A stretch of DNA of 5,276 bases from NCBI GenBank assembly GCA_021849525.1, contig JAJZSS010000163.1, forward strand, positions 1-5,276. The letters are read 5' to 3'. The DNA comes from Chloroflexota bacterium. GTDB lineage: Bacteria; Chloroflexota; Anaerolineae; Anaerolineales; UBA4823. The notes under the pieces are model-generated. The model did not search any database, was not told the origin of the DNA, and saw only the letters and a program-made list of their open reading frames with translations. Shown in pieces: positions 1-4,739 of this stretch. A program made the translations under genes and the position numbers. The first letter of the stretch is position 1, and every line of letters starts with the position of its first letter.

Positions 1-382
1 AGTCGGCCCCGCTTAAGTTTGCCCCCACCAGGTTGGATTTACTCAGATCGGCGCGCACCAGGTTGGAACCATTCAGGTTGCAGCGATTCAGGTTGGCTTT
101 GCTGATCAAGGCGCGGTTGAGATTGGCTTCCACCAACACGGCGTCATTCATATCGACCTTGTTCAAATTGGCGCGGGTCAGGTTCGAACGGGTTAAATTG
201 GCTTCGGTCAAAATTGCCCCTTCAAGGAGCGCCTCGAAAAAGTTAGCCATGCTCAGGTTGGCTTTGACAAACGAGGCACCCATTAAATTGGCCCAGTTCA
301 AGTCTGCTTTATTCAAGTTTGACCAGTTCAGGTTGCACTGGCTCAGATCAACCCATAACAAATTGGCGTCGCTCAGATCCAC
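1..382 (-). repeat. 15-base periodic DNA encoding pentapeptide repeats
   Basis: On the plus strand, variants of caggttgg / caaattgg / cagatcgg recur about every 15 bases. This is the DNA image of the AxLxx protein repeat in the minus-strand gene. The units differ at many positions, so it is a diverged coding repeat and not a recent tandem duplication or a CRISPR array. Confidence 0.85.
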
Positions 383-451
383 TCGCACCAGCCAGATCGG
401 GTGGGGGCGATTAATCAAATCGTAGATTTGGTAGGTGGTCAGGTTTGTCAT
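1..451 (-). CDS. Pentapeptide-repeat protein, C-terminus cut by window edge
   Basis: The frame read leftward from the ATG at 451 stays open to the window edge and gives 150 residues with no stop. After a 23-residue head (MTNLTTYQIYDLINRPHPIW and three more residues), residues 24-150 are 25 uninterrupted five-residue repeats of the A(D/N)LXX type, for example ADLNW, ANLMG, ANLTR and ANLSG. The central position is almost always Leu, with occasional Phe, Met or Ile. Such repeats fold into a right-handed quadrilateral beta-helix. Family members include gyrase-protecting proteins of the Qnr/MfpA type, but most have no known function, and this repeat region is not strongly acidic (about 12 acidic against 10 basic residues). 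There is no signal peptide. A GAGGAG ribosome-binding site lies 9 bases before the start, and the hydratase gene ends 33 bases upstream, so it is probably the fifth gene of the minus-strand unit. The family call is firm and the role unknown. Confidence 0.93.
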   Translation of the reverse strand, partial: MTNLTTYQIYDLINRPHPIWLVRVDLSDANLLWVDLSQCNLNWSNLNKADLNWANLMGASFVKANLSMANFFEALLEGAILTEANLTRSNLTRANLNKVDMNDAVLVEANLNRALISKANLNRCNLNGSNLVRADLSKSNLVGANLSGAD

Positions 452-460
452 CTGATTTCA

Positions 461-466
461 CTCCTC
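461..466 (-). promoter_or_regulatory. Ribosome-binding site of the pentapeptide-repeat gene
   Basis: On the minus strand this reads GAGGAG, 9 bases before the ATG at 451-449. It decides the start of a gene that cannot be anchored by its stop codon, which lies outside the window. Confidence 0.75.
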
Positions 467-484
467 GAAAAATATCCAAAATAA

Positions 485-1261
485 TCAGGAGCCTTTCCAT
501 TCAGGCTTGCGTTTTTCAATGAACGCGGCCATGCCTTCTTTCTGGTCCTGGGTAGCGAAGAGCAAATAAAATGCCCGCCGCTCGTCAGCCAGTCCTTCTG
601 ACAGGGAGCTTTCGTATGCCTGTAAAATTGCTTCTTTCGCCAGGCGGATAGCGACCGGGGCGCGGCTGGCGATTTCAGCAGCCAACTCCAGGGCTTCGTC
701 TAGGTACCGCTCCACAGGGACGACCCGGTTTACTAACCCGAGCTGCAATGCCTCTTCAGCTGTAAGGGTGCGATTATTCAATACCATTTCCATGGCGATT
801 GCTTTCCCCACCGCCCGCGTCAGGCGTTGAGTACCACCAGCGCCGGGGATCACGCCGATCGTAATTTCTGGCTGTCCAAAACGGGCGCTCTCCGAGGCGA
901 CGATCATGTCACAGGCCATGGCAATCTCGCAGCCGCCTCCCAGGCACCAGCCTGAGACCGCAGCAATGACCGGTTTTTTGATCAGCTTCAGCCGGTCGAA
1001 CTGGCCGACCCGGTTTTGCTGCAGCATTTCTATGGCGGTGGCATTTGCCATCTCTTTGATATCAGCGCCAGCTGCAAAAGCGCGCTCGGAACCGGTAATG
1101 ACCAGCGCTCCTATCTCGGGATTCTGATCGAAGGTAGCCAGAGCCTCCATTAATTCGGATAGGAGCTCATTATTCAGCGCATTCATAGCCTGGGGGCGAT
1201 TTAAACGAACCAATCCAACCTGATTGCGTGTTTCCATCTGGATGGTGTTATAGGCTGCCAT
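485..1261 (-). CDS. Enoyl-CoA hydratase (crotonase family), canonical active site
   Basis: This 258-residue cytoplasmic enzyme should add water across the 2,3 double bond of trans-2-enoyl-CoA (crotonyl-CoA or longer) in beta-oxidation or butyrate-type metabolism. The length is usual for the family. Family landmarks are LNRPQAMNAL near the N-terminus, the CoA/oxyanion-hole segment AFAAGADI, the second oxyanion element GGGCE, and FGQPE followed by PGAGGTQRLTRAVG. The Glu residues in GGGCE (E112) and GQPE (E132) are 20 apart, matching catalytic Glu144 and Glu164 of rat mitochondrial hydratase. The C-terminus has EGMAAFIEKRKP, also typical. An in-frame TTG at 1288 would extend it by 9 residues, but the ATG at 1261 has a textbook GAAGGAG site 6 bases upstream and begins where family homology begins. 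The chain-length preference cannot be read from the sequence; 3-hydroxybutyryl-CoA dehydratase is the closest alternative name. Confidence 0.96.
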   Translation of the reverse strand: MAAYNTIQMETRNQVGLVRLNRPQAMNALNNELLSELMEALATFDQNPEIGALVITGSERAFAAGADIKEMANATAIEMLQQNRVGQFDRLKLIKKPVIAAVSGWCLGGGCEIAMACDMIVASESARFGQPEITIGVIPGAGGTQRLTRAVGKAIAMEMVLNNRTLTAEEALQLGLVNRVVPVERYLDEALELAAEIASRAPVAIRLAKEAILQAYESSLSEGLADERRAFYLLFATQDQKEGMAAFIEKRKPEWKGS

Positions 1262-1267
1262 GATTAT

Positions 1268-1274
1268 CTCCTTC
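1268..1274 (-). promoter_or_regulatory. Strong ribosome-binding site deciding the hydratase start
   Basis: On the minus strand this reads GAAGGAG, 6 bases before the ATG at 1261-1259. It favours that ATG over the TTG at 1288, which gives a longer frame. Confidence 0.85.
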
Positions 1275-1305
1275 GAAAAATAAGACAACTGGCTGGAACA
1301 TTTTG

Positions 1306-1311
1306 ATTATA
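1306..1311 (-). promoter_or_regulatory. Possible internal promoter -10 box before hydratase gene
   Basis: The 79-base gap between the SDR stop and the hydratase start holds a perfect TATAAT on the minus strand, directly preceded by ACATG. Initiation would fall near 1299 and give a leader of about 38 bases. The hexamer 17 bases upstream (CGCGAG) does not resemble a -35 box, so this may be chance. If real, it would let the hydratase and pentapeptide genes be transcribed without the first three genes of the unit. Confidence 0.35.
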
Positions 1312-1340
1312 CATGTAAACGAATTCAGCTCGCGCGCTGT

Positions 1341-2057
1341 TCAACCTGGGAGGAGGAGAAACTTGCCATGAACATCCTCTGGAGAAGCCTGGCAGATCGA
1401 AAGGACTGCCTCGCCCAGGCTGGCAGTGGAATTGGAGTCAGTAGGGGGATAAATAACCAGGTCCGGAAGCGCCTGGCGTATCGCGCTGCCCATCTCGCCA
1501 GCTGCAACGCCGGTAACCCAGACCTGGTGCTCTCCGAGTTCTTGTGCAGCCGCAAGGAGCAGGCCAACCAACCCCGTTTTACTGGCCTGGAGCGCAGCAT
1601 AGCCGGTTTGGTCGAGGTTTTCACCTGGCACATTAATGATGCTTACGATGTGACCGGAACCCTGCTGGCGCATAATCCTCCCCGCTGATTGCAGGAGGAA
1701 GAACGCTGATGAGAGGTTGACATCTATAATGCGCCGCCAATCCCACTCGTCCATGTCTAACAGTGCAGCTTTGGGCTTGACCTGTGCACAGTGGATGCAC
1801 AAATCCAGTCGTCCCCAGTCTTCCATAACCTGTTCGAGCAAGGCCTGGACGGGCATCTTCTTGGCAACATCGAAGATATATTCTTTCGCTCGACCCCCAG
1901 CTGCGGTAATCTGGTGGATCGTCTCATCTAAATTTATCGGAGTCAGGTCGTTGGCAGCTATAATCGCTCCCTGGCTGGCAAAAGCCTGGGCTATCGAACG
2001 CCCACGCGGCCGACCCGCTCCGGTAACCAGAACTACTTGATCTGGATAGACGCCCAT
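1341..2057 (-). CDS. SDR-family protein with degenerate catalytic residues
   Basis: This 238-residue protein has the length and order of a classical short-chain dehydrogenase/reductase. It has an N-terminal Rossmann segment VLVTGAGRPRGRSIAQAFA, an acidic residue after strand beta-2 (AANDL), FDV near residue 63, IDVNLSSAF with the structural Asn114, and ASKTGL with Lys160. Several hallmark residues are changed. The middle Gly of TGxxxGxG is Pro17; NNAG is HCAQ (89-92); the position of the catalytic Ser is Asn142; and the Tyr of YxxxK is Leu156 (LQASK), with the nearest Tyr three residues earlier. Codons at the changed sites (CCG, AAT, CTC) are clear and the frame is intact. Known SDRs need the Ser-Tyr-Lys set for hydride transfer, so I infer a non-catalytic or repurposed member, perhaps a binding or partner subunit. 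The name 3-hydroxyacyl-CoA dehydrogenase is tempting beside the hydratase but not supported. The start has GGAGG 8 bases upstream. Confidence 0.88.
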   Translation of the reverse strand: MGVYPDQVVLVTGAGRPRGRSIAQAFASQGAIIAANDLTPINLDETIHQITAAGGRAKEYIFDVAKKMPVQALLEQVMEDWGRLDLCIHCAQVKPKAALLDMDEWDWRRIIDVNLSSAFFLLQSAGRIMRQQGSGHIVSIINVPGENLDQTGYAALQASKTGLVGLLLAAAQELGEHQVWVTGVAAGEMGSAIRQALPDLVIYPPTDSNSTASLGEAVLSICQASPEDVHGKFLLLPG

Positions 2058-2065
2058 GGAATGAC

Positions 2066-2070
2066 CCTCC
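2066..2070 (-). promoter_or_regulatory. Ribosome-binding site of the SDR gene
   Basis: On the minus strand this is GGAGG within GAGGAGGG, 8 bases before the ATG at 2057. It lies in the 48-base gap after the peptidase stop, which supports reading the SDR as the next gene of the same transcript. Confidence 0.75.
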
Positions 2071-2105
2071 TCAGTGTTCGAGTGGTGGTTATATGTCGAA
2101 TAGAG

Positions 2106-2831
2106 CTATTTGGTGGCGCAGAGAGGTATGTCGTTCACGCCTGAGTTGGCGTTCAGCTCCAGGCCAAGATACGGCGTAGGATCAAGAGTGTTGTTTATCT
2201 CCAGCTCATTCAGGAATTTACCCTGTCCATCATCCTTGACAATCGAAAAATGGAGATGGATGCCAGTGGGATTGCCCGGTGACCCGGAGTAATTCCCCTG
2301 GTACCCAAGCAGAGTTCCCGATTCAATGAAGACTTCATGTGTGCCCGGAGGGAAATCTGGGCTGATAAACGAATCGCCGCCTTCATCAGCCATATGCGTG
2401 TAATAAGTCCAGATCTGGCGATCCGGCTGGAGGGGGTCGCTGGGAATCCGAATAATGACAGTCGATTTCCAATCGTCCAGGCGAGATAAATATCCCGGGT
2501 AGGCTGCCAGGACCGGCGTTGTGTTGGGTCCTTGCCCTCCAAAGATATCGAGCCCCTGATGCCGGTGCCCGGGGCGGAAAGAGTCATCCCAGATGAAACC
2601 AATGTAGCCGGCGCTGGGAAAGATGAACGGAGCTGAACCGCAGCGTACGCTGGCAGGCATGATCCAATCGGAATGTTCCTGCGGGTCGCGGAGAAACCGC
2701 ATCAGGCGGGATGTGCGATTCACACTGGTGGAATGGCTCCGCAGATATTGGACCGCTCCGAAGCCGATCAGCGATCCAACAACCGTCAGGGCGATCAGGA
2801 TTAGTAAATTGCGCCAGGTGCGAGCAGTCAT
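2106..2831 (-). CDS. Membrane-anchored M23 (LytM-type) peptidase
   Basis: This 241-residue protein has an N-terminal hydrophobic segment at about residues 8-28, preceded by Arg residues. It has no clear signal-peptidase or lipobox site, so it is probably a membrane anchor with the domain outside. The full M23 metallopeptidase signature follows: HxxxD (H91, D95, in RHQGLDIFG), the THM histidine (H146) and HLH (H192, H194). By family precedent H91, D95 and H194 bind zinc, and H146 and H192 assist catalysis. All are present, so activity is likely. M23 enzymes cut peptide cross-links in peptidoglycan or other Gly-rich peptides; the substrate here is unknown. Two Cys (C64, C238) flank the domain and could form a disulfide. 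A TAA lies in frame just upstream of the ATG, so the gene cannot start earlier. No Shine-Dalgarno sequence precedes it; the 39 bases after the EthD stop read CTCTTTTTCAGC into the ATG. Confidence 0.93.
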   Translation of the reverse strand: MTARTWRNLLILIALTVVGSLIGFGAVQYLRSHSTSVNRTSRLMRFLRDPQEHSDWIMPASVRCGSAPFIFPSAGYIGFIWDDSFRPGHRHQGLDIFGGQGPNTTPVLAAYPGYLSRLDDWKSTVIIRIPSDPLQPDRQIWTYYTHMADEGGDSFISPDFPPGTHEVFIESGTLLGYQGNYSGSPGNPTGIHLHFSIVKDDGQGKFLNELEINNTLDPTPYLGLELNANSGVNDIPLCATK

Positions 2832-2870
2832 GCTGAAAAAGAGTTATCTGGCAAGGAGGATGGGGTGTTT

Positions 2871-3251
2871 CTACTGGGTTGCTGCACTATCATCCGGCGA
2901 GGCGGTTTCTGTGGTGGATTTGGCTTTATATTGCTGGATGCGGCTTAAATCATCTTCTTTATGATCGGCGATGAACAGCGACATCCGTCCACCAGTCATT
3001 TCTTGCAACATCTGCCCGGCAGCCTGACCCTGAGGCGAAGCCATCGCTTGTTGGGCTTCCTCAAAAGTGTCGAAAAAAAGCTCATGCATTTGTACGATCT
3101 GGCAGGCGCCGAACAGGAAGCTCTCCACCCGGCAGAAAGCTTCGCGCCGTAAGCCGGGCATCTCTTCTACCTGGTGTAAAAATCGAGGCCAGGTGCCATC
3201 AAAGGCTGGCCAATCTTCGGGCGGTTCAAACAAAATGACAAGTTTGTGCAT
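2871..3251 (-). CDS. EthD-family small protein (dimeric alpha/beta barrel fold)
   Basis: This 126-residue cytoplasmic protein starts MHKLVILFEPPEDWPAF and carries MPGLRR (about 31-36), HELFFDTFEEAQQAM (56-70) and SPQGQAAGQML (72-82). That order of strand, helix, strand and helix resembles EthD-domain proteins, small ferredoxin-like folds that usually dimerise. EthD itself is needed for cytochrome P450 ether degradation in Rhodococcus, but most relatives have no proven role. Residues after about 98 form a polar Ser/Thr/Asp-rich tail that looks disordered and is extra to the domain. A longer frame starts at the ATG at 3272, but that ATG overlaps the proposed -10 box of the promoter (TATAATGG on the minus strand), so the mRNA should begin after it; I choose the ATG at 3251. 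It is the first gene of the minus-strand unit. Family assignment is fairly sure, function unknown. Confidence 0.85.
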   Translation of the reverse strand: MHKLVILFEPPEDWPAFDGTWPRFLHQVEEMPGLRREAFCRVESFLFGACQIVQMHELFFDTFEEAQQAMASPQGQAAGQMLQEMTGGRMSLFIADHKEDDLSRIQQYKAKSTTETASPDDSAATQ

Positions 3252-3270
3252 CGGTGTAATTCCCGGATCC

Positions 3271-3299
3271 ATTATACTCTCAGCGGGACTGTGTGTCCG
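3271..3299 (-). promoter_or_regulatory. Sigma-70-type promoter for the minus-strand gene unit
   Basis: On the minus strand there is a -35-like CGGACA (3299-3294, four of six matching TTGACA) and a perfect -10 TATAAT (3276-3271), with exactly 17 bases between. Initiation is expected near 3264 and gives a leader of about 13 bases before the ATG at 3251. This is the best minus-strand promoter in the window and would drive the EthD, peptidase, SDR, hydratase and pentapeptide genes. Confidence 0.6.
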
Positions 3300-3367
3300 G
3301 TTTCAAAGCAGCAAGGTTAAGAGCATCCTGAAAGGAATCTGAATCTGCCGGCGAGGATTGGCCTTTA

Positions 3368-3376
3368 TGGTATGAT
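3368..3376 (+). promoter_or_regulatory. Extended -10 promoter for the acidic-tailed hypothetical gene
   Basis: TGGTATGAT fits the extended -10 form TGnTATnAT. No -35 box is recognisable at the usual distance, which extended -10 promoters tolerate. Initiation near 3383 would leave about 19 leader bases that still include the GGAG ribosome-binding site at 3389-3392. Confidence 0.5.
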
Positions 3377-3401
3377 TGCCCCCATTATGGAGTAATGGTG
3401 A

Positions 3402-3791
3402 ATGGACACGGATGAAAAAATCACAATAATCGAAGGACCCCCCCCAACTTTTGAGGCCATCAGCGATGGGTGGGCGTTGGGTTTGAATGAAGGCCCTTAT
3501 CTGGCTGAGGTCGCACTTACCCGCCTGCGCACATTCAATGGGCCATCCCTGGTCGAGCGCTGTTATCGAGCCTGGCATAAAAACCAGAATATCCAGCTCG
3601 AATACCGTTCACAGGATGGGCTGGAGGAAACTGCCCCAATCGTGGCAGCGCGTTCCCTGGAGACAGTGGACGGGCAAATTCTCCTCTTATGGGTGTGTCT
3701 GCCGGGCGGCGAAGTAGAGCTTGAGCTGGGCTATGACGATGCCTCTGATGATGCTGACGACGATGACGACTTAGGGTTGGACGAGATCTAA
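3402..3791 (+). CDS. Unrecognised 129-residue protein with acidic C-terminal tail
   Basis: I do not recognise this family. The protein is soluble, with no signal peptide or membrane segment. Residues 1-110 look like a compact mixed alpha/beta domain, with a helix-like stretch around SLVERCYRAWHKNQ (49-62) and likely strands at NIQLEYRS (63-70) and QILLLWVCLP (92-101). It has the short conserved-looking segments EGPPPTFEAISDGWALGL and RTFNGP. Residues 111-129 are a strongly acidic tail with a run of five Asp, suggesting contact with a basic partner, nucleic-acid mimicry, or simply solubility. GGAG lies 9 bases before the ATG. It sits alone between its own extended -10 promoter and a strong terminator, so it appears to be expressed independently of its neighbours. 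Codons 12-15 contain a run of eight C. Coding is supported by the intact frame, promoter, ribosome-binding site and terminator; no function is proposed. Confidence 0.85.
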   Translation: MDTDEKITIIEGPPPTFEAISDGWALGLNEGPYLAEVALTRLRTFNGPSLVERCYRAWHKNQNIQLEYRSQDGLEETAPIVAARSLETVDGQILLLWVCLPGGEVELELGYDDASDDADDDDDLGLDEI

Positions 3792-3811
3792 CCCAGGCGA
3801 AACAGTACCTT

Positions 3812-3846
3812 AAACCTCCGCCTTCTCCAAGAGGGCGGAGGTTTTT
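3812..3846 (+). terminator. Rho-independent terminator
   Basis: AAACCTCCGCC (3812-3822) pairs perfectly with GGCGGAGGTTT (3834-3844), an 11-base-pair GC-rich stem with an 11-base loop, and the T run begins in its right arm and continues to 3846. It lies 21 bases after the stop of the acidic-tailed gene and ends that transcript. The T run follows the stem only on the plus strand, so it acts mainly in that direction. Confidence 0.93.
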
Positions 3847-3917
3847 ATATTTATCCCCAAGCCAATCAAGGTTGTGAGATCCTAGAGCCAACCCGAAAAA
3901 TAATGTTACACTGGACC

Positions 3918-3923
3918 TATAAT
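3918..3923 (+). promoter_or_regulatory. Probable -10 box for the PaaG-like/YigZ unit
   Basis: A perfect TATAAT lies between the upstream terminator and the crotonase start, where a new promoter is needed. The hexamer 17 bases upstream (GAAAAA) is a poor -35 box. Initiation near 3930 would leave a leader of about 17 bases containing the ribosome-binding site AAGGGAGG (3935-3942). Confidence 0.5.
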
Positions 3924-3946
3924 CTGGAATACAGAAGGGAGGCAGC

Positions 3947-4729
3947 ATGTCTACTGGTATTTGGATCGAGACAACTCTTCAAGAGGGCGTACAGCGCATC
4001 GAATTAAACCGGCCCAAAGTCAATGCTATCAGCCTCGATATGGTTGCTCAGTTACAGGCAGCTTTCAAACAAGCCGAACGGGACGCTCAGGTGCGCTGCG
4101 TGCTTTTGACAGCCCAGGGGAGCACATTCAGCGCCGGGCAGGATCTGAGCGAAATGCAAACCAAGGCAGAGATATCATTTCGCGAACATTTACTGAAAAC
4201 CTATAACCCCCTGATTCTGCAAATCCGGCGTTTGGAAAAACCGGTGCTGGCAGCCATTCAGGGCGCCGTGGCTGGCGCTGGACTTGGCCTGGCATTGGCA
4301 TGTGATTTACGGATCGCATCTCGAGAGGCGCGCTTCATGGTCGGCTTTGCGGGGATCGGCCTGGCGCCGGATTCGGCGGTTTCACTGCTGCTCCCTCAAT
4401 TAATAGGCTTGGGGCGCGCGTCGGAAGCAGCATTCACCAATTCACCGATCGATGCCGATCAGGCCCTGGCCTGGGGATTGGTAAACCGGGTGGTCTCACC
4501 GGACAAGCTCACTACTGCGGCTACCGAGTGGGCGACTCAGCTGGCCAGCGGCCCTGTGCATGCGATGGGGCTTGCCAAACATGACTTCAACAAAGCGATC
4601 CTACCAGACCTGGAAGCCGTATTAGACTACGAAGCGCATAATCAGGAAATTGCCGGCAGAGGGATCGAGCACCAGGAAGGGCTGCGGGCTTTCCTGGAAA
4701 AACGAGCGCCAGATTATCTTTATCATTAA
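3947..4729 (+). CDS. PaaG-like enoyl-CoA hydratase/isomerase family protein
   Basis: This 260-residue cytoplasmic crotonase homologue is of usual length. It has LNRPKVNAIS, the oxyanion-hole segment FSAGQDLSEM (61-70), GAVAGAGLGLALACD (106-120) and GIGLAPDSAVSLLLPQLIG (136-154). Both Glu residues of true hydratases are missing: the GGGCE position is Gly, and the QPE position lies in the FAG segment. Instead it has the LAPDS motif with Asp142, which matches the catalytic Asp region of PaaG (Asp136 in E. coli numbering as I recall it). PaaG isomerises ring-epoxidised phenylacetyl-CoA to the oxepin and can also shift enoyl-CoA double bonds. No other phenylacetate genes are present here, so a delta3-delta2-enoyl-CoA isomerase or related role is equally possible. 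AAGGGAGG sits 4 bases before the ATG. It is followed after 10 bases by the YigZ gene. Family is firm, substrate open. Confidence 0.93.
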   Translation: MSTGIWIETTLQEGVQRIELNRPKVNAISLDMVAQLQAAFKQAERDAQVRCVLLTAQGSTFSAGQDLSEMQTKAEISFREHLLKTYNPLILQIRRLEKPVLAAIQGAVAGAGLGLALACDLRIASREARFMVGFAGIGLAPDSAVSLLLPQLIGLGRASEAAFTNSPIDADQALAWGLVNRVVSPDKLTTAATEWATQLASGPVHAMGLAKHDFNKAILPDLEAVLDYEAHNQEIAGRGIEHQEGLRAFLEKRAPDYLYH

Positions 4730-4731
4730 GG
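4728..4731 (+). promoter_or_regulatory. Ribosome-binding site overlapping the upstream stop codon
   Basis: AAGG overlaps the last two bases of the TAA that ends the crotonase gene and lies 8 bases before the ATG at 4740. This arrangement favours translational coupling and supports that ATG as the start of the YigZ gene. Confidence 0.6.
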
Positions 4732-4739
4732 CAAATCGC

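Larger units (their letters stand above)
3252..3401. other. Divergent intergenic region between the two gene groups
   Basis: These 150 bases separate the minus-strand EthD start from the plus-strand hypothetical gene. They hold one promoter for each direction, with about 70 bases between the two sets of elements. The only inverted repeat I notice is the short TCCT-GAA-AGGA near 3328-3338, too small to call an operator. Confidence 0.6.

Noticed and set aside
1..382. Regular short repeats that could suggest a CRISPR or satellite array
   Set aside because: The period is 15 bases with no spacers, the units are diverged, and they translate to in-frame A(D/N)LXX repeats.
33..425. A plus-strand open frame of 130 codons rich in Arg, Leu and Lys
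   Set aside because: It is the antisense shadow of the pentapeptide-repeat gene; the 15-base periodicity keeps the opposite strand free of stops. The minus frame has the family motif and a ribosome-binding site.
1321..1340. A CAGC-GCGCGA-GCTG inverted repeat after the SDR stop, considered as a terminator
   Set aside because: The stem is only about four pairs and no T run follows in the minus direction.
1325..1688. Overlapping open frames on both strands within the SDR gene
   Set aside because: They lack family resemblance and ribosome-binding sites, and they lie wholly or mostly inside the SDR frame, which has recognisable Rossmann motifs.
2085..2100. A TATAAC box on the minus strand before the SDR gene, considered as an internal promoter
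   Set aside because: There is no -35 resemblance at 16-18 bases and no extended -10 TGn, so it is too weak to list.
3535..3948. A minus-strand open frame of 137 codons opposite the acidic-tailed gene
   Set aside because: It reads through the plus-strand terminator and promoter area, has no clear ribosome-binding site, and has an Arg/Pro-rich composition typical of an antisense shadow.
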